NCBI GenBank assembly: GCA_018660265.1
Contig: JABJKS010000031.1
Coordinates: 62,001-126,000, forward strand
Source: Rhodospirillaceae bacterium
Lineage (GTDB): Bacteria > Pseudomonadota > Alphaproteobacteria > GCA-2731375
DNA: 64,000 nt
Direction of reading: 5' to 3'
The translations under genes were made by a program, and so were the position numbers. Shown piece by piece: positions 8,531 through 17,320 of this stretch; within the stretch, counting starts at the first letter, position 1; each line of letters begins with the position of its first letter. The notes under the pieces are model-generated. The model saw only the letters and a list, made by a program, of their open reading frames with translations, was not told where the DNA came from and did no database searches.

Positions 8531-9994
8531 ATGGCATCGAATTCGACAGCTTCAAATAGGGCACATTTGCCCAACGCCGCATGGTCACCGGCTGTTTTGC
8601 TCGGATTGATCAAAAGCGCCGACATCGTGTTGGTTGTCCTAACAGCCTTGATCAGTTATTGGAGCCGACACGGCTTTAAGGAGATCCCCGACTATTACTG
8701 GCTGGGAATTTTCATCAGCACATTGGTTACCTTTCAGACCTTCCATATGGTGGGGGTGTACAAAGTCTCGAACCTCTACAAGCTGGCGACACAACTGGGA
8801 AAGTTGACAGCCGGGTGGTTGCTCGTCGGTTCGTGACTGACCGCATTGATGTTTTTTACCAAAACGGCGGATGATTTTTCCAGGGTGTGGACGGTGATCT
8901 GGTTGATCAGTGCCTATTGCTGTTTTGTTCTGTTACGGGCTGGTGTTAAATTTGGCCTCGTCCGATGGCGAAGTCAGGGTGGATTGGCGCGTAAGATTGC
9001 CATTATCGGTGCTGGCGAATATGGCGAACGGTTGCTGCACCATCTTAAGACCCACAGCGAACAGGGCGGCTTTCACATCGTCGGGATTTTCGATGATCGC
9101 AGTAGCCGTATCCCCAAAGCCGAACTGGATGGCTGCCCCATCCTGGGAGATACGGACAAATTAGTAGAATATTGCCGTAGGGGAGAAATAGACCAGGCCA
9201 TTATTGCCCTTCCATGGAGTGCTGAAACCCGCCTTGTTTCCATCATGGACAAGATCCGTCCGGTGCCTGTCGATTTACAGCTGGCACCAGAACGGATCGG
9301 CTACCATTTGTCTGACCGGCAATTCTCCGATTTGTCGGGCCTGCCCATGCTGACGGTTTTTGAACGCCCGTTGTCTGGTTGGAGCTATATTCTCAAAAGC
9401 CTTGAAGACCGCGTATTGGCTTTTTTTATCTTGATTTTGATTTCGCCGTTTTTGCTGTTGTTTGCAATTCTCGTCAAAATTGACAGCCCGGGTCCGATTT
9501 TATATCGCCAGCGTCGGTACGGCTTTAACAATAATGTCATATCGGTTTGGAAATTCCGTACCATGTTTCACCGCGGGACGGAGGATGCCGCGCCCGAAAC
9601 TTCAGACGGCGCACTACGACAGGCCTGCCGCATTGATCCGCGCGTCACCCGGGTCGGGCGCTATCTACGCCGCTCCAGCCTGGATGAATTGCCACAGTTC
9701 TTCAATGTCATTCAAGGCAGTATGTCCATTGTCGGGCCCAGGCCCCATGCCGTCGCGCACAATACCCAGTTTGCGCAAAGCGTGGCGGAGTATTATGCGC
9801 GTCATCGGGTCAAGCCGGGGATCACCGGATGGGCGCAAGTGCATGGATATCGAGGCGAGACAGATACCGCAGAAAAGTTGGAATTGCGCGTGAAATATGA
9901 TCTGTACTATATCGACAACTGGTCGTTGCTTTTGGACCTAAAGATTATTCTGATGACGATTGTTGTCGGGTTCGTCAATGAAAATGCATATTGA
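8531..9994 (+). pseudogene. Undecaprenyl-phosphate sugar phosphotransferase (WcaJ type), interrupted by an in-frame TGA
   Basis: The polyprenyl glycosylphosphotransferase starts exopolysaccharide synthesis by putting the first sugar-1-phosphate on undecaprenyl phosphate. The N-terminal part (8531-8833) holds transmembrane helices. A TGA at 8834-8836 falls inside the membrane region (LLVGS-stop-LTALMFFTKT). The same frame then continues to 9994 with the CoA-binding-like fold (IAIIGAGEYGERLL) and the catalytic sugar-transferase domain (KFRTMF, RVTRVGRYLRRSSLDELPQ, GPRPHAV, PGITGWAQV). Both parts are in one frame, so one base substitution is enough to explain the break. Restart at TTG 8846 or ATG 8849 has no ribosome-binding site. 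The position is hydrophobic in relatives and not a redox site, so selenocysteine is unlikely. Sequencing error remains possible. Confidence 0.85.
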
Positions 9995-10097
9995 TAGGCA
10001 GTTGTGCCTATTCATGAAGGGCTTAGCTGATAAAATGACACGCAACTATTGGTCTGATGTCGCTGTTGGCAGAGCGACGTTTGTGGGAGATCTCTAA

Positions 10098-10526
10098 ATG
10101 ATCATGCGCGCCATGCACGACCCGTTTTTGGAACGATTTTTTTCCAGAATTTCTCGGGAAGCAGCGGAAAGTTTTACGGACGACCAATTGCTGGCGATCA
10201 AGCAAGGTTTTGCCGATCAGGTCGGTCGTGATCATTCGATCGATGTTCGAATGTCAATTCCGTTGTTATTGCGCCGCTATTATCTGGTTTTTATCGCCGG
10301 GCCGGAGCGTCGGGATCATGCCCGCCGCCGCCGGGACAGAAGCGCGCGGCGGCTTGGTAAATCGACTAACTTCGCATTTATGCTTATTGTTCTCTTCCTC
10401 AGTGCTTTGTCCATACTGGGTCTGCTCTATCTCTTAAAATCCGCCATCGGTATCGACTTGCTGCCTGACACCTCGCTCGGTGTGTGGAAATCGGTGCGCG
10501 AACAATTTGGCTTGATGTTCCGGTGA
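10098..10526 (+). CDS. Small membrane protein of unknown function in the polysaccharide locus
   Basis: A 142-residue protein I do not recognise with confidence. The first 75 residues are soluble and helical (FFSRISREAAESFTDDQLLAIKQGF), followed by a very basic patch (RRDHARRRRDRSARRLGK). A single transmembrane helix follows at about residues 97-118 (FAFMLIVLFLSALSILGLLYLL), then a short C-terminal tail. The basic patch next to the helix suggests that the N-terminus stays in the cytoplasm. It sits between the priming transferase and the Wzy-like protein on the same strand, with GGGAGATCTCTA ahead of the ATG. Such position-conserved small membrane proteins are common in these loci. An assembly or regulatory role is inferred. 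Confidence 0.65.
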   Translation: MIMRAMHDPFLERFFSRISREAAESFTDDQLLAIKQGFADQVGRDHSIDVRMSIPLLLRRYYLVFIAGPERRDHARRRRDRSARRLGKSTNFAFMLIVLFLSALSILGLLYLLKSAIGIDLLPDTSLGVWKSVREQFGLMFR

Positions 10527-10563
10527 CAAAGCCAGATCAGAATATTGATATCTACGTAGGCCC

Positions 10564-12036
10564 ATGATGGGGGGGGCATGGCAACATCGGGCCAATAACA
10601 TTGGTTTCGCCGTTCTTTTGTTGATCGTCGTGCTGACGCCGTTACCGTTTGGGAGCAACCGACCATTTTTTTGGTTCTTGTTTTCGGTTGTTTTAGGATT
10701 GCTGTTGCTTTTGTGGGCCGGGAGCGCGCTGGCTAGCCGCGAAGCTACCCACAATATCGTCCAAGTTTCCTTCGCGAATTTCAGAGTTGAGGCAGGCCTC
10801 GCTGTGATCTTGGGAATGTGGATACTATTTCAGGCGATGCCGTTCGCACCGGAAGGCTGGCAGCATCCGGTCTGGGCGACAGCAGAACCCCTGGTGAGCG
10901 GCACCGTTGCCACGATCAGCGCAGCACCGGAAGCAACCATCGATGGATGGGTCCGGTTCATGGCCTATGGCGCGACATTTTTTTTGGCTATGCAATATGG
11001 CCGCAACTCCCGTCGGGCGCGCCAGGGGCTTTGGGCCGTTGCCGTAGCGGGTGTTGCCTATGGGCTATATGGCTTAATCGTCCAATTTGGTGGCTATGAT
11101 AGTATCTTGTGGTATCAGCGTTGGGATTATCACGACTCTCTGACCTCCACATTCATAAATCGGAATTCCTATGCCACATATGGCGGCATGACGTTGATAT
11201 GCTGCATCTCTTTGTTGACCGGGATGGAGCGGCGGTTGGAAATTGTGGCTGCCCGGGAGGGAAAGAGCGCCTATGTCGACCGTTTGGCGACGTATGCCTT
11301 GCCCCTTGTCGTGGGCGTGATCGTTATCATGACGGCGATATTGCTTAGCCAATCCCGGGCCGGCTTGCTGGCGACAGCATTGGGTTTTATGGCGTTCTAT
11401 TTTTGCCGACGTCGTCGCCGGCGTCAGGAAATGCGTCGCAAGGCGGAACGCGAACGACGCAGCCAACTACGCGAGGGCGAAGATCGCCGCCGGCGTGATC
11501 GACGCGGTTGGCGAGGCATCGCGCCCTTGGCTTTAGCGGGGCTTATGCTGATCGTCTCTATCATCTCCGGGGCGGCGACATGGACGCGTTTCGATCAGGA
11601 TGCGGTGGGTGATGCCGGCGGCAGGCTTGCGATCTATACAGCGACGTTGTCCGCGATTGGCGATAGACCATGGTTGGGTCACGGTTTGGGTAGTTACCGC
11701 ACGGTGTTCGAGTCCTATCGATCGCCAGCATTATTCAAGGCAAATGTCATTGACAAGGCCCATAACAGTTACCTGGACTTTGCCTTTGAAGCGGGCATTC
11801 CAGCATTTCTTATGCTCCTGTTCCTGTTTGGCAGAATATTCTATCGCTGTTTGCTCGGTATACGTAGAAGACAAAGAGACTCCGTCTATTCGGCTGTTGC
11901 CGTCGCTGCCGTGGTTATTCTGGCGGTGCACTCACTGATCGACTTCTCGCTGCAAATTCCAGCAGTCACCATTCTGTTTATGTTCCTGCTTGGCATAGGA
12001 TTTTCCCAATCCTGGTCTAGCCGGACGGCGCAGTAA
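10564..12036 (+). CDS. O-antigen ligase/polymerase family (Wzy-like) membrane protein
   Basis: A 490-residue multi-spanning protein with the Wzy_C/WaaL pattern. Several hydrophobic helices flank a long periplasmic loop near the C-terminal half, in which DRPWLGHGLGSYRTVFESY and KAHNSYLDFAFEAGIPAF stand out. The H-N-S-Y-L element and the conserved Arg/Gly of the loop are hallmarks of this superfamily. It would polymerise lipid-linked repeat units in the periplasm or ligate them to an acceptor. An unusually basic cytoplasmic segment (CRRRRRRQEMRRKAERERR) lies at about residues 280-320. The gene comes just after the small membrane protein, and convergent minus-strand genes follow 18 bases after its stop. 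Confidence 0.85.
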   Translation: MMGGAWQHRANNIGFAVLLLIVVLTPLPFGSNRPFFWFLFSVVLGLLLLLWAGSALASREATHNIVQVSFANFRVEAGLAVILGMWILFQAMPFAPEGWQHPVWATAEPLVSGTVATISAAPEATIDGWVRFMAYGATFFLAMQYGRNSRRARQGLWAVAVAGVAYGLYGLIVQFGGYDSILWYQRWDYHDSLTSTFINRNSYATYGGMTLICCISLLTGMERRLEIVAAREGKSAYVDRLATYALPLVVGVIVIMTAILLSQSRAGLLATALGFMAFYFCRRRRRRQEMRRKAERERRSQLREGEDRRRRDRRGWRGIAPLALAGLMLIVSIISGAATWTRFDQDAVGDAGGRLAIYTATLSAIGDRPWLGHGLGSYRTVFESYRSPALFKANVIDKAHNSYLDFAFEAGIPAFLMLLFLFGRIFYRCLLGIRRRQRDSVYSAVAVAAVVILAVHSLIDFSLQIPAVTILFMFLLGIGFSQSWSSRTAQ

Positions 12037-12054
12037 TAATTGACCGGAAGCGCG

Positions 12055-12804
12055 CTAAGACCGTGGTTTTATCAGGCGCAAATAGACTTTATCAAAATCT
12101 GCCAAAAGTTTCGGTCGTGAAGCCAAGGTCTCTCGTACGCCCGCTGCAGTGTGCCGTGCAATGGCCAATCTTACCAAGGACCAGTTAGAAATCTCGGCCG
12201 CAGTCTCAACCTGGTGCCTCATCTGTTTTCGTTCTTCGGGTGTCAGGGACGGCCAAAGTAAAAAAGCGAAATCCAATTGCTGCCAAAGCAACGCTTTGTA
12301 GTTAGGCGACTGCGCGCGCGCTGCCATCAATGCGGCCACGGCGCTGCTTTGTCGGGCCTGACTGACCCCGTCCTGCAGCAATGCGATGTGAGAGAGGCGA
12401 AGCCATCCGAATGCGTTGGCAGGTGATTTGGCCAGGGCCTGTCGTTGGTGCTTACCAGCGGCAGTCAACCAGGCCGCGCCAAGGGGACTGTCGAGATTTT
12501 CCTGCAATGCCTGATGCAGATTTATCCGTGCCAGATCATCAAGGGCGCTGCCCTGATCACGTATGCCCAGGCTGCTGATCAGGGCTTGTTCAGCCCGACG
12601 CAACAATGGCCCATCTACGGAGTGGTCATTGGAAAGACTGTCCAACACACTATTCGCTGGCAGCCGGTGACCCGCCGCCCAAAAACGTGGCAAGGCCATC
12701 GTCGTTAAGGCGATGCCGAGGACGGCGATCAAAATGGGCAGCACTACCGAAGCTGATCCAGCCTCGGGCTGCTGCGTGGGACTAGCCCTCGTAGTATTTC
12801 GCAT
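12055..12804 (-). CDS. Membrane-anchored helical protein of unknown function in the polysaccharide locus
   Basis: About 249 residues if the ATG at 12804 is used. That start overlaps the 3' end of the co-polymerase gene by 23 bases. Upstream ATGs at 12825 and 12840 are also possible and no ribosome-binding site settles the choice. One transmembrane helix (VVLPILIAVLGIALTTMALP) follows a short N-terminus. The rest is Ala/Leu-rich helical sequence with TPR-like character (NAFGWLRLSHIALLQDG). I do not recognise a named family. Its tight coupling to the Wzc-like gene suggests a periplasmic partner of the export complex, by inference. Confidence 0.7.
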   Translation of the reverse strand: MRNTTRASPTQQPEAGSASVVLPILIAVLGIALTTMALPRFWAAGHRLPANSVLDSLSNDHSVDGPLLRRAEQALISSLGIRDQGSALDDLARINLHQALQENLDSPLGAAWLTAAGKHQRQALAKSPANAFGWLRLSHIALLQDGVSQARQSSAVAALMAARAQSPNYKALLWQQLDFAFLLWPSLTPEERKQMRHQVETAAEISNWSLVRLAIARHTAAGVRETLASRPKLLADFDKVYLRLIKPRS

Positions 12805-15103
12805 AGGTGCTATAGGTGTCGCCATGCCCGCCGTAGGCATAACCTGAATGCTTGCGGACATCGACTTGGGATAAAACGACGCCCGCGACATTACTGCGGG
12901 ATTCCAATAAGTTGCGAATGCCGACAGTGGCTGCAGCGCGGTCTGTTTCCCCCCAGCGCACCACATAGACACATTTATCCATATGTTTCGCCAGGACCAA
13001 CGCATCGGAAATGGCCAGTACCGGCGGGGTATCAAACAAGGCCAAATCATATCCCTGGCCCAGGCGTTCTATGAGCTGGGTCATGCGTTCGGAATTCAAC
13101 AAATCTGTCGGATTGGGTGCGTTGTGACCGGCTGTAATAAAATGCATCCCTGACTGATCGTCGATCTCGATGATTTCTTCCAGCTCAACCGTACCTTCCA
13201 GGTATTCGGCCAAGCCACGCAAATTGGGCACATCCAATTCTTCATGTACTGATGGTCGGCGCATATCGCAGTCAACAACGATGGCCCTTTGTCCAGCGAC
13301 CGCAGCGGACCGCGCAATGCACAGGCTTACCGACGTCTTGCCTTCCCCCGGTATAGAGGAGGTGATCAAAACGGTTTTGGGGGCCGTGCGTGCGGACAAC
13401 ATGATCGAAGTTCGAATGCTGCGGATCGCCTCGGCGAACATGGAGTTTGGTTTTTCAAGGACGGCGTCCTGCGGCCGTAAGTGACGCATAGCGAAGCCCC
13501 GCAATTTAGGCGTTATGCCCAGCGGCGGGATGCCGGTAATCTGTTCGATCTGCGGCAGGCTTCGGAAACCGGCTTCGAGGTGTTCAAGTAGGAATACCAG
13601 GATAATCCCAGCCACGGTAGAGGCCATGAAAGCAATAAAAACGATTAGGGATTTTCGCGGATAGCTGGGACGTAGAGGGGGTATGGCGGCCGAAATCATC
13701 CGCGCATCGGCCTGCTGTGTCGCATCGTCCTGGACATCGGTTTCTTTGAACCGGCCCAGGATCGCCTGATAAATTGCATCGTTTGCCGCAACCTCGCTCT
13801 CTAAGGCGCGCAAAGTGACGACGCTTTCATTCTGCTTTTGGATTGCCTGCTTAATCTTTTCAATTTCTGTCGACGTTGTGGCCTCGCGGATCTCCGCGAT
13901 TTCCAATTCATTGCCCAGGCTTATGGTAATTTTTTCAACTTCGCGGCGGATCTTTTGCCGTAAATCGCCCAATTCGGAATCTTTTAGAATCAACCTGGGA
14001 TGCTGCCCGCGCAGTTGGGTTTTCAATTCCCCCAATTGTCGTATGACGGAGGTTTCCTGTTCCCGCAGACGTTGGATCAATTTTGAATCCAAAACCGTGG
14101 CGGCTGATTCTGTGCCGTCTTCCGACTTCAGTAATTTCTGGATTTGTTGAAAGCGCGCGTCAGCCTCCGCCCGTGTACCCCTGGCCCGCGCCAGATCAAT
14201 ATTCAATTGTGCCAATTGCTGGCCCAATATACTGGACTGTCCCTTAACATCCACAAAACCCATGCTGCGCCGATGCCCCTCAAGGGCATTTTGTGACGCC
14301 TCCAGGCGTTGGCGCAGTTCCGAGACTTGCTGGTTCAGCCAATCGGTCGCCCGGGCATTGGCGGCAAATTTTCGTAATACGGTTTCGTTGATATAGATTT
14401 CCGCCAAGGCATTCGCCGCTTGCGCGGCAAAATCTGGGTCGGGAGAAACATAAGAAATTTCCAATACCCGCGACATATCGGAGGAGTCCACATCCACGCC
14501 GCCAAGAAATGCTTCGATCACGTCTTCGCGAAAATAGGCAGCCAATTCCTCCTCGGTGTAGCTCTCCGGCTCGACCTGTTCATCGCTGCTCGTTCCACGC
14601 AACTCATCGCGAACCCAATCGGGTATCAGGCCGCGGACGAAGCCGCGCAGATCAATGTGCTGCAATATGGATTTCGGTTTAGATGGGGCCAAGGCGGGAT
14701 TGAACAGCGGGTGATTGGTCAAATCCAATTCATCGACAACTTTTCCCGCCAACCCACGCGACATCAACACCGCCGCCTCAGTTCGATTGGTATAATGATC
14801 CAGGCGTCCGCTTTGCAGGACCTGGCGGAATTCAAGGGCCCTCTCCCTCTGCCGTTCCACAACCAATTGTGCTTCAGCGATGTAAAGGGGCGTCGCCTGC
14901 ATGGCACCGAGTATGGCCAAGACAGTCATTATAAATGACGTCGCAATAATGATCATTTTGCGACGCCACAGGGTATGCATGATGTGGCGCAGGTCGAAGA
15001 CGGCTTCGCCGCGCGCCATAGGCGTTCCTTCGAAGGAGGTCGGTGGCCCCTCTTCGTGGAATTCGTCGCCCTCGGGCGGCTGCATATAGCTTAAATTCGT
15101 CAT
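12782..15103 (-). CDS. Wzc/GumC-type polysaccharide co-polymerase with BY-kinase domain
   Basis: A 773-residue inner-membrane protein. The N-terminal Wzz domain has a first transmembrane helix near residues 50-70, and long coiled coils (about 200-420) fill the periplasm. A second helix (LIVFIAFMASTVAGIILVFLL) leads to a cytoplasmic bacterial tyrosine kinase. The kinase carries Walker A (SSIPGEGKTS), Walker A' (AIVVDCDMRRPS) and Walker B (LALFDTPP). The extreme C-terminus is a tyrosine cluster (SGYAYGGHGDTYSTYAKYYE), the usual autophosphorylation tail that controls chain length and complex cycling. ATG 15103 with TTAGGTCC upstream is preferred to the TTG at 15130. The export gene lies upstream on the same strand. 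Confidence 0.93.
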   Translation of the reverse strand: MTNLSYMQPPEGDEFHEEGPPTSFEGTPMARGEAVFDLRHIMHTLWRRKMIIIATSFIMTVLAILGAMQATPLYIAEAQLVVERQRERALEFRQVLQSGRLDHYTNRTEAAVLMSRGLAGKVVDELDLTNHPLFNPALAPSKPKSILQHIDLRGFVRGLIPDWVRDELRGTSSDEQVEPESYTEEELAAYFREDVIEAFLGGVDVDSSDMSRVLEISYVSPDPDFAAQAANALAEIYINETVLRKFAANARATDWLNQQVSELRQRLEASQNALEGHRRSMGFVDVKGQSSILGQQLAQLNIDLARARGTRAEADARFQQIQKLLKSEDGTESAATVLDSKLIQRLREQETSVIRQLGELKTQLRGQHPRLILKDSELGDLRQKIRREVEKITISLGNELEIAEIREATTSTEIEKIKQAIQKQNESVVTLRALESEVAANDAIYQAILGRFKETDVQDDATQQADARMISAAIPPLRPSYPRKSLIVFIAFMASTVAGIILVFLLEHLEAGFRSLPQIEQITGIPPLGITPKLRGFAMRHLRPQDAVLEKPNSMFAEAIRSIRTSIMLSARTAPKTVLITSSIPGEGKTSVSLCIARSAAVAGQRAIVVDCDMRRPSVHEELDVPNLRGLAEYLEGTVELEEIIEIDDQSGMHFITAGHNAPNPTDLLNSERMTQLIERLGQGYDLALFDTPPVLAISDALVLAKHMDKCVYVVRWGETDRAAATVGIRNLLESRSNVAGVVLSQVDVRKHSGYAYGGHGDTYSTYAKYYEG

Positions 15104-15311
15104 GGACCTAAAATGTCGACCCTGAGCCAAGTTCTAACAAGTGCCAATAGTACCTCATTGGGTATTTAGTCGCTAACAAATTGATAACAATGCAGTAAAA
15201 AATAAGTCGTGATAATAGGCCCCATTTATTAAGATTAGCCCGTTAACGCCCAATATTGCGCAAATTTCATAGAACAGAGCGACGGGTAGTTCAGTTTCCC
15301 GGTCATATATG

Positions 15312-15878
15312 TCAAAAAAGCCGTCGTACAACTTCGATGGTATCGCCTGGATGGACCGGGGTGTTAAGCGTCGCCTTGTAGCGAACGGGAACACCCTCTC
15401 GATCTTCGCGAATTAATAGTACTGGGTCATGCTTGGCACGCCGCGTATAACCTTCTGCCATTGCGATGGCTTTGCGTACATTAATGCCTACAATATAGTC
15501 ATATTTCCCCGATTTTTTTACTTCACCCAATATAAAAAACGGTCGATAATTCAGAACTTCAATTGAAACATTTGGGTCGACGACAAAGTCTTTGTCCAGC
15601 AGCATTATTAATTGCTGCTTTAATTCTCCAATCGTGAGGGTTGCCGCTTTTACCTGGCCGACGAGGGGCATGGCAATCGTGCCATCGGCACCGACGGTTG
15701 TTTCGCCTGAAAGATCGTCGTGGCCAAATATGGCGATACTGATTTTATCACCCGGTCCAAGCAGATAGTCAGACAACTGGGCCTGCGCTGTCATCGTAAA
15801 CAGCAGCAACCCTGCCAGAATAAGACATCCCGATCGAAGCCCGGAAAGGACTTTTCTACGTGGCAGGTGCCAGATCAT
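15312..15878 (-). CDS. Polysaccharide export protein (Wza/GumB-like, short OPX type)
   Basis: A 188-residue exported protein with a signal peptide (LRSGCLILAGLLLFTMTAQAQ). The polysaccharide biosynthesis/export domain begins YLLGPGDKISIAIFGHDDLSGE, and one SLBB-like domain follows (FFILGEVKKSGKYDYIVGINVRKA, split at about residues 118-140). It lacks the extra domains and C-terminal amphipathic helix of full-length Wza, so it probably forms a periplasmic ring. It would rely on a separate outer-membrane barrel, which could be the broken BBP2-type gene that lies 9 bases upstream of it. ATG 15878 is 7 bases from AAGG, and ATG 15884 is also in frame. The 208 bases that follow, up to the co-polymerase start, hold no gene. 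Confidence 0.9.
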   Translation of the reverse strand: MIWHLPRRKVLSGLRSGCLILAGLLLFTMTAQAQLSDYLLGPGDKISIAIFGHDDLSGETTVGADGTIAMPLVGQVKAATLTIGELKQQLIMLLDKDFVVDPNVSIEVLNYRPFFILGEVKKSGKYDYIVGINVRKAIAMAEGYTRRAKHDPVLLIREDREGVPVRYKATLNTPVHPGDTIEVVRRLF

Positions 15879-15893
15879 CGTCATACCTTACAT

Positions 15894-17310
15894 TTACAAT
15901 TCTACACCGGCCCGAATACTGAGCAGATTACTTTCATAATCGTCACCGATCAGGTTGGAGCTTAAATTTCCGAAATCGTAGTTTGCCTCAAGATACATAT
16001 TCTCGTTCAATAAATAGCGCATATTCAGGTTCGCTTCCACCAGATCCTCCGTGCGCGCTTGTCCGGGCAGGGTTTCATAGTCCGAACGGGTGAAACTGAC
16101 AGCTGCCTGAAATATCAGGTTCTCCAACGGGTCCCAGGCGAGTTCCAAGGTTACTTCGTCATCCACGGCAATGGGCCCCGTCGTGCTTTGAACCACCCGC
16201 GCGGACCGGCCTGCACTAATGTCCAGCGTGACCAGCGGCGTAATGTTCCAAAGTAATCGCCCTACATAGGCAAAACCAAAGAAGTCATCCTGACCCGTCT
16301 GTTCAAAACTGCGGGACATCGCGCCGAGGCCCAGTTCCAAAAAACTAACCGCGGTCCGATTGATAGTCACGCCGGCCAACAGGGTCCAACCCTGATTGTC
16401 CCGAACCAGACCCGAGTCGTCCCGGGAGAGGCGATAATCAATCCACTCCAGACCCGGTTGTATCCAACCCGTTGTACCGGTCGTAAAGTCATAGCCTTGG
16501 CGAAAGACCAGGACTTGGCTGCTGTTGTCGAGAAAGTCCCGTTCTATCAAACCGTTGTCCAGGGCGTCATCCTGGCTGAACTCATAAAGCAAACGGGCGG
16601 AATATTTGTCGGATTGATAGACCCAATTGGCGCTGAATTTCAGTATGTCATCGATCGCGGGTTCCGGTCCCTCTAAAAGGGTATCTGTCGATCCCCGCTC
16701 GGAATGGGTCGACGAATAGCCGAAATCCAGGCTCAGGGTGGTGTTCTCATCCACATCGATCAATGGACTGAGCGATAGGAAATAATCTTCGTAATCTTCT
16801 GCGTTTAAATCCACGTGGCGACCAATCGAGGCCCCAGCCCGGGCCGTTATCTGGTGGTTCAGCCAATCGGTTTCCAAAACCAACTCAGGTGCCAGGACGA
16901 ATATTTGATCCGATCTTTCATCCTGCGCCTGGCGGAACAGATTATCATCATATATCAAGTCCAGCGCGGCGGCAGGTCGTAATAAAAGGCTATCCAGGGG
17001 GCTATCGTAAAAAACTCTGGCGGGCTTTTTCCGGGCCTTCCCCCGGCCTTAATGGCGTCAGCTTTGGGTCCATATGGGTCGGGGAAAATGGCCCTTCATC
17101 CAGACCGAGTAATTGGCCCAGGCGGATGCCCAGGGGTTGATACTCGTCCCGTGGCTGGTTGATGACCGATTGGCGAACCGCCTCTGCCTGGGCTGAAAAG
17201 TCACTGCTGATGGCTGTGATCTGTTGTGCCTGGACTATGGAGGTCGTGGTGGAGCAGATGAGAATCGCAATGATCGCGGGAGGTATCGGCAGTTTAATCC
17301 AATTGGCCAC
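15894..17310 (-). pseudogene. BBP2-type outer-membrane beta-barrel protein, split by a frameshift
   Basis: Outer-membrane barrel of the 'putative beta-barrel porin 2' type seen in exopolysaccharide loci. The 5' part (about 17310-17002) encodes a signal peptide (PPAIIAILICSTTTSIVQAQ) and the typical PLGIRLGQLLGL approach, then ends at a TAG at 17002. The 3' part, in another frame, starts within VFYDSPLDSLLL and RPAAALDLIYDDNLFRQAQ and continues as about 350 residues of alternating barrel strands to FGNLSSNLIGDDYESNLLSIRAGVEL (the last 26 residues). Deleting one base from the G5 run near 17040 would join both frames, and A5 and T6 runs lie close by. The result is either a real pseudogene or a homopolymer error. 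The start is taken as GTG 17310, 11 bases after the FecR gene ends. Confidence 0.78.
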
Positions 17311-17320
17311 GGCCTCTCGG

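Noticed and set aside
8834-8836. Selenocysteine reading of the TGA in the priming transferase
   Set aside because: The position is in a membrane helix with no Cys/Sec role in the family, and no redox motif is nearby. A nonsense mutation or sequence error is simpler.
9994-10011. ATAGGCA/TGCCTAT hairpin at the end of the priming transferase gene
   Set aside because: The stem is only 7 bases and there is no T-run. Too weak to call a terminator.
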